From Nitrospinota bacterium (GTDB lineage Bacteria; Nitrospinota; Nitrospinia; UBA9942), in NCBI GenBank assembly GCA_003489165.1, contig DNJG01000007.1, positions 1-54,793 of the forward strand: a stretch of DNA of 54,793 nucleotides, in the 5' to 3' direction. Positions 24,345 to 32,157 of the stretch are shown here, piece by piece; position 1 is the stretch's first letter; each line of letters begins with the position of its first letter. The position numbers and the translations under genes were made by a program. The notes beneath the pieces are model-generated. The model worked only from the letters and a program-made list of their open reading frames with translations, was not told the DNA's origin and searched no databases.

Positions 24345-26144
24345 TTATATCGCAGGCTCATTACCCTCTTTAAGTGTATTCAACAGCCTATTGCCGCCTG
24401 TGATAAATTCCCTCTCTTCTGGATCTCCAAGCTGATATTCAAGTTTTGACATCTCATCATAATCCCCGACGGAGAGTGATGCTGTTCCTCCCGGTGGGTC
24501 AACAAAGAATGTCCCTCTCATTTCAAGGTGGAGTGGTCCGCAGAACTGCTGGCAGTAGAATTCAAATTCACCTGCCTTATCAGCAATGAATTCTCCTACG
24601 CCTGACATACCCCTTACTCCGTCTATCCTTGTCTTCTGGCCATAATATCCTGCTGGCAAGAATCCCATAGTAACATCAGGATTCTTTGTAAGACCTGCTG
24701 CCTTATCAATGTTTGTAAGGATTATTCTTACCTTTGCACCCTTTTTAACATGGATAAACCTTGGGATATACCCATAGCTGAATGCCTTTATCCTTACTAC
24801 AGTGACATCCCCTTCCTGGGTTACACCTGGCTTTCCATCATCCCTCGGGATAAAATATCTCTTTGCACCAGCAAGATGAAGCGGCTCTAATGACGGCCTC
24901 TTTGTCAGGCTTCTGCCCGGAGTATTTTTATCATCAAAGCTGACCTTTACATCCCCCAGCTCATAACCCTTGGCAAACAAGTCACCACCCGTACCTGTAT
25001 TCCATCTCTGGATAGTGGTAGAGAATATCTGCCTGCCTTCATGCGGCTCTCCATTTATTGGAACAATTTTTACACTCTTTCCATAGGTTGGAGAGAGTTC
25101 ATCAATATCCTGCTCCTCAAAATTAATCGCAAATACTATACCTGTCGGATTGAAAAGACCTGTGGAGAACTTATTCTGAGATACATAGTAATGGTCATCA
25201 GGTGAAATTGAATTGTGTCCCACCCTGTAGTGGATTGGGAACTCATCAACCATCTGCATTCTGCCAAGGTCAACCTTACAGGTTGAGTCAGAAACAAAGC
25301 TGCTTATATAGTTATACTTTCCATAGGAATCAGGCTGATTGTGAAGAGGGCCTGCACCAACTGGAATAACCCTATGAACCTTTAACTGCCTCACATCAAT
25401 AACAGACTGAGTTGCAGAAAGCTTATCACAAACTACAGCCCATCTGTTCGTCGGCACAAAATTGGTTCCATGCGGGTTCTTACCGACCGGGATTTCCTTT
25501 ATAAATTTAAAAGGGTCCTGGCTGAAGACCATAACCGCACTGTGATAATAGTTACCTGCAAATACATATTTTCCATCCTTGCTTGCATCAGGATAGTCAG
25601 GTGCGCTTGGTGCCGGTGGCACATCAATTACTGTTGTTGCACCATCCGCAACCCTCATCTTTGCCATCTTGCCTGAAAGCTCGCCTGTTAGAAATATATA
25701 TTTACCATTCGGACTCATTGCTGCTGAGTGGTGAATACCAAATGGTTTTGGATTTGCAAGAATCCTCTCTGCAAAACCAGTTTGTAAATTCAACTCAATA
25801 ACTGCATCTGCACCCTTGTCTGATACCCAGAGAAACTTTCCATCAGGTGTTCCGTTGTTGTTACCGGCATTTGAACCGCTGAATGGGAAGTTGTGCATAT
25901 CAACGCCCATTTTAATATATCTGTAAACCTTCATACTTGGGATACCAATAACACCGATATTCCCGTCATGTCCGCCAGCCTCATAGAGCATTGCATAATC
26001 TCTCAGAGGCGAGTCGCTGTCCTGAGGTGCTATTACCTGCCAATCCCTCTGGTCAGCAGGCGTAAGCTCCGTCTTACGGGCTTCTGCTATCCCTGCTAAA
26101 AATAATACTGCTAAAATTAAGGCTAAAAAGCCCTTTTTATTCAT
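24345..26144 (-). CDS. Divergent nitrous-oxide-reductase-like (NosZ-like) cupredoxin/propeller protein
   Basis: 599 residues with a Sec-type signal peptide (no twin arginine), a seven-bladed propeller and a C-terminal cupredoxin domain. CuA-type ligands C531, C535, H539 and M542 sit in CQQFCGPLHLEM. CuZ-type histidine blocks are D-M-H84, GIH138-H139, NPH225, GPLH268, VGH310 and GEPH368. Known NosZ has DxHH then GIH; here the second His of DxHH is Asn85 and an extra His follows GIH. The upstream CuA histidine (THGF in NosZ) is absent (LTKNPDVTMGF). It is probably a very divergent Sec-dependent N2O reductase or a relative with another substrate. GGAGGTGA precedes the ATG. Confidence 0.8.
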   Translation of the reverse strand: MNKKGFLALILAVLFLAGIAEARKTELTPADQRDWQVIAPQDSDSPLRDYAMLYEAGGHDGNIGVIGIPSMKVYRYIKMGVDMHNFPFSGSNAGNNNGTPDGKFLWVSDKGADAVIELNLQTGFAERILANPKPFGIHHSAAMSPNGKYIFLTGELSGKMAKMRVADGATTVIDVPPAPSAPDYPDASKDGKYVFAGNYYHSAVMVFSQDPFKFIKEIPVGKNPHGTNFVPTNRWAVVCDKLSATQSVIDVRQLKVHRVIPVGAGPLHNQPDSYGKYNYISSFVSDSTCKVDLGRMQMVDEFPIHYRVGHNSISPDDHYYVSQNKFSTGLFNPTGIVFAINFEEQDIDELSPTYGKSVKIVPINGEPHEGRQIFSTTIQRWNTGTGGDLFAKGYELGDVKVSFDDKNTPGRSLTKRPSLEPLHLAGAKRYFIPRDDGKPGVTQEGDVTVVRIKAFSYGYIPRFIHVKKGAKVRIILTNIDKAAGLTKNPDVTMGFLPAGYYGQKTRIDGVRGMSGVGEFIADKAGEFEFYCQQFCGPLHLEMRGTFFVDPPGGTASLSVGDYDEMSKLEYQLGDPEEREFITGGNRLLNTLKEGNEPAI

Positions 26145-26172
26145 TTATTTTCACCTCCATTCCCTTTTAAAA

Positions 26173-26592
26173 TCATGGCTCATGCCCAAAATATACCCCT
26201 GCCTTCATATCTGACTCTAACCTCTTAATCATGTAATCATCTGGATTCAGGATGCTTATCTTCCTTGCCAGCCATTTACCATCTTTGGGCCATCCATGAA
26301 CCTCTGCAAGAGTCCCCTCTTTCAACTCAGCAAATTTCTTGAATGCACCTCTCTCTGATGGATCCTTTGTTGTCTTTACCTGAATCTGACACTCATCCTG
26401 CATATTGAGCTTCCATGTCTTTGGGGTCTTCTCAAATTTTGTTGTAAGCTCAATAACCCTTGCACCCCTGTCAATCTTTGTGATTGTCCCTATATATGAT
26501 GTATCATCAGGAAGAGACCCATCATAAGAGAAGGCTATGCCGCTGGAAAGAACAAACAATGAAATAACTATAATTGATAGATATTTTTTCAA
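26173..26592 (-). CDS. Small exported protein of the NosZ-like operon, function unknown
   Basis: 139 residues with an N-terminal signal (YLSIIVISLFVLSSGIAFS) and a beta-rich body (YIGTITKIDRGARVIELTT, GTLAEVHGW). I do not recognise the family; the body resembles an OB-like small domain. The start is probably the TTG at 26592, with GGAGG spaced 8 bases. The in-frame GTG at 26601 overlaps that Shine-Dalgarno. It is the first gene behind the sigma-54-type promoter and 28 bp ahead of the NosZ-like gene. It may be a chaperone, copper carrier or electron donor partner; this is inference from position. Confidence 0.7.
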   Translation of the reverse strand: MKKYLSIIVISLFVLSSGIAFSYDGSLPDDTSYIGTITKIDRGARVIELTTKFEKTPKTWKLNMQDECQIQVKTTKDPSERGAFKKFAELKEGTLAEVHGWPKDGKWLARKISILNPDDYMIKRLESDMKAGVYFGHEP

Positions 26593-26644
26593 ATTTTTCA
26601 CCTCCTTTCATTTTTAAAATTAGTGATTAACGGATGTATAACTA

Positions 26645-26660
26645 AGCAAGATATATGCCA
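26645..26660 (-). promoter_or_regulatory. Sigma-54-type -24/-12 promoter of the NosZ-like operon
   Basis: The minus strand reads TGGCATATATCTTGCT: GG and GC are separated by exactly 10 bases, matching TGGCAC-N5-TTGCW except for one base. It lies about 50 bp ahead of the TTG start. An overlapping TTGACA has no good -10 box at 17 bp. Confidence 0.65.
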
Positions 26661-26744
26661 CTGTCAAAAAAAAGTTAAAACCATATAACTATTTGATATT
26701 TATAGCTATTCATTCAGGCATCTCAAACTAAAATAGTAGAAATA

Positions 26745-26760
26745 TCACATTAATGTTACA
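26745..26760. promoter_or_regulatory. Putative activator site 1
   Basis: TCACATTAATGTTACA, containing the perfect palindrome ACATTAATGT. It lies about 100 bp upstream of the -12 box. The same 16-mer with one change recurs at 26832. Confidence 0.5.
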
Positions 26761-26831
26761 CATTAAAATAAAGATATTTGAAACCTATTGAATTTATAGA
26801 ATAATGTTATTCTCAAATAAATACAGATTTG

Positions 26832-26847
26832 TCACTTTAATGTTACA
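26832..26847. promoter_or_regulatory. Putative activator site 2
   Basis: TCACTTTAATGTTACA, a 15/16 match in the same orientation as site 1, 87 bp away (about eight helical turns). It lies just outside the btuD stop codon. Confidence 0.5.
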
Positions 26848-26863
26848 ATCCTATTAAACATCT

Positions 26864-27604
26864 TTATTTTAGCGGTTTTAAGGGATGAAATATGTCCGAA
26901 ATAGTTACATCAATATCAAAGGCATCCTTCAACAATTCGCTTGCTATTATCTCATGCGGCTCGCCAGATGCTATCAACATGCCATCTTTAACTATATATA
27001 CACAATCAAACTGAAATGCCATATTTATATCATGTAAAGCCATAACAACAGATATATTCTTAATATCTCTAAGGTTCCTGAGCAATCTTATCAACTCTAT
27101 CTGATACTTAATATCAAGGTTTGCGAGAGGTTCATCAAGAAGTAAAATCCCTGCCCCCTGAAGCAGTGTCATAGCTATAAAGACCCTCCTCCTCTCGCCG
27201 CCGCTTAACTCCGTTATGAAAGAATCTGTTTTTTCGCCAAGGCCAACCATTTTTATAGCCTCTTCAGGTGATAGCTGAGGGAGGATGTCATAAGGATAAA
27301 GTCCCATACTGACAAGTTCCCTCACCCTGAATGGGACATTAATATCAAGCATCTGCGGAAGATAACTTAGGAGCTTTGCCCTGTCTTTTCCCTTATACTG
27401 ATGGAGCGGTTTATTCCACAAGTTTATCTCTCCCATTTGAGGCGCAAGAATCCCCGCCGATAGTTTTAGTAATGTGGACTTCCCTGAGCCGTTTGCCCCT
27501 AACAGGCCAATGAACTCCCCGCCATTAACGGATATTGAGAGGTCTTTTATAAATCCTTTTCTGTTGTATGAAAATGAAATTTTCTTTAAATCAAGTATTC
27601 CCAC
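26864..27604 (-). CDS. btuD: Cobalamin/iron-complex ABC transporter ATPase
   Basis: 246 residues. Walker A is GANGSGKST, the signature is ELSGGERRR, Walker B is ILLLDEP, and the switch region is MALHDINMA. It belongs to the FecE/BtuD group. It is the last gene of the operon btuB-btuF-btuC-btuD behind a cobalamin riboswitch, so the substrate is most likely B12 or a precursor. One base separates it from the permease gene. Confidence 0.9.
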   Translation of the reverse strand: MGILDLKKISFSYNRKGFIKDLSISVNGGEFIGLLGANGSGKSTLLKLSAGILAPQMGEINLWNKPLHQYKGKDRAKLLSYLPQMLDINVPFRVRELVSMGLYPYDILPQLSPEEAIKMVGLGEKTDSFITELSGGERRRVFIAMTLLQGAGILLLDEPLANLDIKYQIELIRLLRNLRDIKNISVVMALHDINMAFQFDCVYIVKDGMLIASGEPHEIIASELLKDAFDIDVTISDIFHPLKPLK

Positions 27605-27605
27605 C

Positions 27606-28565
27606 CTACACCCCCATTATCTCCCTTTTCCTTAAAAGATAAAGGAAGTATGGTGCGCCAATTATAGCAGTAATAATCCCTGCTGGAATTTCTGTCGGCG
27701 ATACAATTGTCCTGCCGATTGTATCTGCCATACACAAAAAAGTCCCTCCAACCAAGGCAGACAGGGGCAATAGAAATCTGCAATCAGAACCAACGAAAAA
27801 CCTGATTATGTGAGGTATCAGAAGCCCTATAAAACCTACAACACCGCCTAATGATACGGATGATGCAGTCATAAGCCCTACTGAAATAAACAAAATCAAT
27901 CTTTCTTTAAATGGAGAAAAACCAAGGCTGTAGGCAATCTCGTCTCCCAGTATCAGTGCATTTAAACCCTTTACCCGCCAGATGGAAAGCAGAAAACCTG
28001 CAAAGATAAAAATTAATCCATATGGAATCAGCGACCAATCTGCCATTGATAAATCTCCAAATATCCAAAGCATCGCCCTTTTTAATCCCTCATCCGCAGA
28101 GATGCTCATAAGAAGCATAAGGATTGAAGAAAAGAGAAAACCTATTCCAATACCTGCAAGTAGTAATCTCTCAGGGAGAAGCCCTCCCCTTTTATATCCC
28201 ATAATACCAACTGCAATGCCGGTAGAAATTGCACCAATAAAGGCAAGCAATGGAATTGTAAAGAGTCCAAATATAATTTTTCCAAATATAAGACCTGCGG
28301 CAGCCGTCAGTGTTGCACCGCTTGATATGCCAAGTATATAGGGGTCTGCAAGTGGATTTCTAAGAAGCCCTTGAAGTATAGCCCCTGATACACCAAGGGC
28401 TGACCCCATAAGTATAGAAACGATAACACGCGGAAGCCTTATTGAGAAAATGATTTGACTGCCTGTGTCATCCAGATTGAATGGGTTAATAAACTTTGGC
28501 CATATAAAGACAGAAACAAACAATATGCAGATAGAGACAATAATCAATAATATAATCTTTCTCAT
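27606..28565 (-). CDS. btuC: Cobalamin ABC transporter permease
   Basis: 319 residues and nine or ten membrane helices of the FecCD/BtuC family. Typical blocks are RLPRVIVSILMGSALGVSGA, QGLLRNPLADPYILGIS, and GGVVGFIGLLIPHIIRF, which holds the coupling region for the ATPase. It lies 8 bp behind btuF. Substrate assignment rests on the riboswitch at the head of the operon. Confidence 0.9.
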   Translation of the reverse strand: MRKIILLIIVSICILFVSVFIWPKFINPFNLDDTGSQIIFSIRLPRVIVSILMGSALGVSGAILQGLLRNPLADPYILGISSGATLTAAAGLIFGKIIFGLFTIPLLAFIGAISTGIAVGIMGYKRGGLLPERLLLAGIGIGFLFSSILMLLMSISADEGLKRAMLWIFGDLSMADWSLIPYGLIFIFAGFLLSIWRVKGLNALILGDEIAYSLGFSPFKERLILFISVGLMTASSVSLGGVVGFIGLLIPHIIRFFVGSDCRFLLPLSALVGGTFLCMADTIGRTIVSPTEIPAGIITAIIGAPYFLYLLRKREIMGV

Positions 28566-28573
28566 TCTTTTTA

Positions 28574-29527
28574 TTACTTCTGGTTTCTTGCTTCTGGCTT
28601 CTGACCTCTATTTAAATACCCTTTCAACTCTTCAATCCCCTCTACTATCCTCGGTCCAAGCCTGTAAAGTGCATCACCCGTATAATAAACCCTCCCATTC
28701 TTTACAGCCTTAAGCATGCCAAGTTTTTCTAAAAGCCCTTTTGAGAGTTCCTTTGTATCAGCACCCATACTCTTTCCTATTAAAATGGCATTAGGTGAAC
28801 GATGTATAACCTCCTCAATTGAATATTTAGGATACCCTCCCACGACATCAGATGCAATATTCTCCCAGCCAAGCAATTGTAGGGCATCATCAATTGTTGT
28901 GCCATGTCCTGCTACAAGCAGAGGCTCGGGCCAGACAATAAAGAGAGCCTTTCCTTTAACTTCTGGCTTCTGACTTCCAGCTTCTGACTTCTGAAGTTTG
29001 TTTTCTATCTCTTCTGCAAGTTTATTCGCCCTTTCTCCTGCACCGAGGGTAATACCTAACTCCCTTATTCCTTCTGACAGTTCAGAAAGCCGCCTTGCCC
29101 TGAATACATAGGTCTGTATTCCAAGTTGTTTCAACCTCTCTTCAAACCCCTTTGGATTTCCATCTGTAGTCATTACAACAATATCTGGCTTCATAGAGAC
29201 AACGGCCTCAAGGGATGGATTAGACATACCTCCGATTTTAGGCTTCTCTTTTGCTCGAGGCGGGTAATCGCAGAAATTGGTTACCGCTAAAATCTTATCT
29301 TCAAGCTCAATGGCATAGAGAATCTCAGTGATGTTAGGTGCAAGTGATACAATTCTCTCAATGGGTGAGGAGAAAGCTGTGCTTGATAAAAATATAAATA
29401 TAATCAACCACAGAGAACCCAAAGAAAGAAAATAAAAAAATAAATTATATATATTGTCTAAAGAAAACCTGCTTCCTATTTGATTTAATATCTTTATTTT
29501 TCTCTGTGTCCTCTGTGGTAAATACAT
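28574..29527 (-). CDS. btuF: Periplasmic cobalamin-binding protein
   Basis: 317 residues of the BtuF/FepB periplasmic-binding family: RIVSLAPNITEILYAIE, MKPDIVVMTT, GLGITLGAGE-type helix backbone, and the C-terminal lobe from WPEPLLVAGHGT. The first 45 codons, including the hydrophobic signal core (LFFYFLSLGSLWLIIFIFL), lie within a CACAGAG-type repeat (29406-29519). Further repeat words encode QKSEAGSQKPEVK near residue 170 and the C-terminal GQKPEARNQK. No other Met start exists before the mature domain. It follows btuB by 3 bp. Confidence 0.88.
   Translation of the reverse strand: MYLPQRTQRKIKILNQIGSRFSLDNIYNLFFYFLSLGSLWLIIFIFLSSTAFSSPIERIVSLAPNITEILYAIELEDKILAVTNFCDYPPRAKEKPKIGGMSNPSLEAVVSMKPDIVVMTTDGNPKGFEERLKQLGIQTYVFRARRLSELSEGIRELGITLGAGERANKLAEEIENKLQKSEAGSQKPEVKGKALFIVWPEPLLVAGHGTTIDDALQLLGWENIASDVVGGYPKYSIEEVIHRSPNAILIGKSMGADTKELSKGLLEKLGMLKAVKNGRVYYTGDALYRLGPRIVEGIEELKGYLNRGQKPEARNQK
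28577..28608. repeat. In-frame word repeat at the btuF 3' end
   Basis: TTCTGGTTTCTTGCTTCTGG and TTCTGGCTTCTGAC words encode the last ten residues of BtuF. Confidence 0.6.
28960..28996. repeat. In-frame word repeat inside btuF
   Basis: CTTCTGGCTTCTGACTTCC, continued as another CTTCTGACTTCTG word, encodes the QKSEAGSQKPEV linker in the inter-lobe helix region. Confidence 0.65.
29406..29519. repeat. Palindromic CACAGAG repeat spanning the btuF N-terminus
   Basis: AACCACAGAGAACCCAAAG at the left and TTTTTCTCTGTGTCCTCTG at the right. Both arms are translated as part of BtuF. Confidence 0.82.
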
Positions 29528-29530
29528 AAA

Positions 29531-31519
29531 TTAAAATTGCGCCGATAACCCCGCAAGAAAATTAATCTCAGTGGAAGGATAATATGCCTTTTGAGCCGGA
29601 AAGCCGCCTATTACTCCATATTCTGAATATTCTTTATTAGTTATATTATTGATGTCCAAGAATGCTTCTGTCTTTTTCCATCGGTATTTAAGCTTTGTAT
29701 TGAGCACAATATACTGTTCCTGAGAGCTGAAGCTGTTTGAAAAGTCGCTTATAAAGGGCCGTTCTCCGACATATATCCCACCCACATTAAGAGTTAAACC
29801 TCTTGCCGGAGTAAAAGAAGCATCTGCTGCTGCTTTATGCCTCGGAACATCGGGTATATCCTTTCCTGCAAAGCTGCCGTCTTTTGTCTTCGCTTCCATA
29901 TAGGTATAGCTTCCTCTAATAACCATCCAGTCAAATTCATTACTGCAAGAGATTTCCATTCCCTCCCGCCTTGTTAAACCATCCATATTCATATTGGCAT
30001 AACTCAGAGCGTTATAGAAAATCTCATTCTTTGTGTCAACCCTGAAAAAACTCACATTACCATATCGCTTACTGCTAAAAGGAATCTTTACTCCAAGCTC
30101 AAAATCATCAGAGTTTTGATTGAGAAGACCTGTGTTTACAGTATTTGTAAAGAAGCTGTACAACTCATCCAATACAGGGTATCTAAAGCTTCTGGTAAAG
30201 CTGATGTATGGAAAATATTTCCCGTTGAGATTATAATTAACTCCTATAGTATAAGATGATTCACTCCATGTCTTTTTTGCGGGAGTGCCGGGCTCAAAGG
30301 AATAATCTGCACTGTCGCTTCGATAGCCCCCTGATACTCTGAGACCTTGTAAAAGCTCAAGCTCATCAAACATGTAATAACCATAGTTGGTTTTACCGAG
30401 CTTATACTTTCCCAAAGAACTTATTCCAAAATATAATGAATCATTTGTGATATCCTCGCCTGCACTATAATAATCAAGACCAATGGTCAGCTTATTATTT
30501 AAATTTGCAACATCATTATTTAAAAAAAGTTGTGGCAGAAGCGCAAATGTTCCGATTGTTGTATCCCCTTTAAAATTTCCACCCGCAAATGACGAGTATG
30601 ATAAAGAGTCTCTTTTCCGAAAAGATGTATCTACTTTAAAGGAGCTGTCATTCTTAAAATATATCTCCGGCACCATGTGAATATAGTAATCTTTGACATC
30701 AGCAAAGTCATCTGGATTTAGCGATGATGTCCTTGATACCCCTGATGCAAGGTCACTTTCTTTAAGTGCCCCCGGAAGACCGGTTTTATCTTCATGATAC
30801 CCGCCGCTTATATTAACGGCAAGGCTATTAAAATGATACTCCATATTTATTCCGCTGTCCTTTGCATTTGTATAGCTGTTTCTCCTATAGCCATTGGAAT
30901 TAAGAAGACTCCCTGAGATGAATAGAGAGGCATTATCTGAACTGTTGCTGATATATGCTTCGCCTCTGGATGTCCCAAAACTTCCTCCATCTATCTCTCC
31001 ACCTGATTTCAATTCCTCTCCCTTTTTTGTAATTATATTGATGACCCCTCCGGCGGCATTATCACCATAGAGCACAGATCCCCTTCCTCCCCTGATGACT
31101 TCAATCCTCTTTACTCTGTCAAGAGGAATCTGTGTCCAATCTGTCCCGCTCAAATCCACATGGTTAACTTTTCTGCCGTCTATCAGTACCAGTGTATTCA
31201 GTCCGCCCGTTTCTCCAAATCCTCGTATATCTACATTATAACTTCTTTTGTTTCCAGCTATATCACTTACCTTTATATCAGCCTGCGTTTTTAAAAGGTC
31301 GGGTATAAACTGTGCTGTGCTGTTTTCAATATCTTCTTCGGTTATAACGGATACATTCAATGGGACAAAATTATACTCCTCTTTGTATCGTGTGGCTGTA
31401 ACAACAATTTCAGGTAAGGTTTCTACTGATTCTTGAGCAAAGGCAATGGTTGAAAGGCATGTAATTGATGAAGTGAAACCAAACAAAATAAAGCAGATAA
31501 AAAGAATGAACTCTCTCAT
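29531..31519 (-). CDS. btuB: TonB-dependent cobalamin receptor
   Basis: 662 residues: signal peptide, TonB box (ETLPEIVVTATR), plug domain (DIRGFGETGGLNTLVLIDGR, VLYGDNAAGGVINIITKKG), a 22-strand type barrel, and a C-terminal phenylalanine (GLSAQF) needed for outer-membrane insertion. The cobalamin riboswitch directly upstream supports a BtuB role. The ribosome-binding site GAGGGAGG is strong. It heads the B12 uptake operon. Confidence 0.92.
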   Translation of the reverse strand: MREFILFICFILFGFTSSITCLSTIAFAQESVETLPEIVVTATRYKEEYNFVPLNVSVITEEDIENSTAQFIPDLLKTQADIKVSDIAGNKRSYNVDIRGFGETGGLNTLVLIDGRKVNHVDLSGTDWTQIPLDRVKRIEVIRGGRGSVLYGDNAAGGVINIITKKGEELKSGGEIDGGSFGTSRGEAYISNSSDNASLFISGSLLNSNGYRRNSYTNAKDSGINMEYHFNSLAVNISGGYHEDKTGLPGALKESDLASGVSRTSSLNPDDFADVKDYYIHMVPEIYFKNDSSFKVDTSFRKRDSLSYSSFAGGNFKGDTTIGTFALLPQLFLNNDVANLNNKLTIGLDYYSAGEDITNDSLYFGISSLGKYKLGKTNYGYYMFDELELLQGLRVSGGYRSDSADYSFEPGTPAKKTWSESSYTIGVNYNLNGKYFPYISFTRSFRYPVLDELYSFFTNTVNTGLLNQNSDDFELGVKIPFSSKRYGNVSFFRVDTKNEIFYNALSYANMNMDGLTRREGMEISCSNEFDWMVIRGSYTYMEAKTKDGSFAGKDIPDVPRHKAAADASFTPARGLTLNVGGIYVGERPFISDFSNSFSSQEQYIVLNTKLKYRWKKTEAFLDINNITNKEYSEYGVIGGFPAQKAYYPSTEINFLAGLSAQF

Positions 31520-31554
31520 TTTTCCCTCCCTCGAGAAAATTTAGTTTGTTTTGG

Positions 31555-31615
31555 CAGAGTCTCTTGTTCGTGTTTTTAACCCATAACTCCGAACTCCAAA
31601 CTCTGAACTTGTTTT
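31555..31615. repeat. Inverted word repeat in the btuB leader
   Basis: GGCAGAGTCTCTTGTTCGTG and AACTCTGAACTTGTTTTGG with internal CCGAACTCCAAACTC words lie between the riboswitch and btuB. Insertion here could alter the expression platform. Confidence 0.5.
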
Positions 31616-31620
31616 GGCTT

Positions 31621-31772
31621 GGATAGGTCTTCCGGCTTAAGGGCTACCTACTTACCTGCCTTCCCATCATGGCATTACCCATGACAGTGGCATGTAGGTT
31701 TTCGTTCCCTTTTACGGCTGCGGGGCAGCGGAGGATTTTCACCTCTCTTCCCTGGCATCCAGCCACCAATAA
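31621..31772 (-). promoter_or_regulatory. Cobalamin riboswitch
   Basis: The minus strand contains the B12-box core GCCACTGTCATGGG-like P6/P7 region, GGTGAAAATCCTCCGCTGCC, CCCGCAGCCGTAAAAGGGAA, and the closing AAGCCGGAAGACC. It lies about 100 bases ahead of btuB, on the same strand. It is expected to shut the operon when adenosyl- or methylcobalamin is plentiful. Confidence 0.95.
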
Positions 31773-31838
31773 TTGTCTTTACTTCTTACTGTTTAAGTTA
31801 TCACCTCCTTCCACTAACACCGATTCACTGTTTTTATA

Positions 31839-31867
31839 TTTAAACAGCTTTTTAATTTTTTTGTCAA
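31839..31867 (-). promoter_or_regulatory. Candidate promoter of the B12 operon
   Basis: Minus-strand TTGACA at 31867-31862 and TTTAAA at 31844-31839 with 17 bp between them, about 70 bp ahead of the riboswitch. Confidence 0.45.
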
Positions 31868-31896
31868 GTTTTTTATCTCTTTTCCATTATGGTTTT

Positions 31897-32108
31897 TAAT
31901 GCCTGACCCCATAAATTGACATTTTTCCGATGTTCAAAAGAGACTTCCCTATTTCATAGAACATGTGTATAATCAAAAGCGTTTGCATTCATCCCTTGGT
32001 TACAGACCACCGGATGAGTTTGAGAGAATGCACTTAAAAACCCTGTCTGATTGCTCTAACTTAAAATGTCCGGTCTCAGGGGTGCAGTCCCTCTTGGATT
32101 TCTTTTAA
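31897..32108 (+). pseudogene. Remnant of an IS3-family transposase
   Basis: The frame ending with the TAA at 32106-32108 reads FIEHVYNQKRLHSSLGYRPP then DEFERMH, the C-terminal signature of IS3-family integrase (rve) domains. Only about 50 codons remain; no start or catalytic DDE residues are present. CTGACCCC at about 31903 and GGGGTGCAG at about 32080 resemble IS3-type ends, so this may be an internally deleted element of about 190 bp. Confidence 0.75.
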
Positions 32109-32157
32109 CAAGATTCTTCACTGAAGTTCAGAATGACAGAGGCAAAAGGAAATCGTA

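Noticed and set aside
26630..26670. TTGACA upstream of the NosZ-like operon as a sigma-70 -35 box
   Set aside because: No acceptable -10 box lies 16-18 bp away, whereas the overlapping sigma-54-type element has exact spacing.
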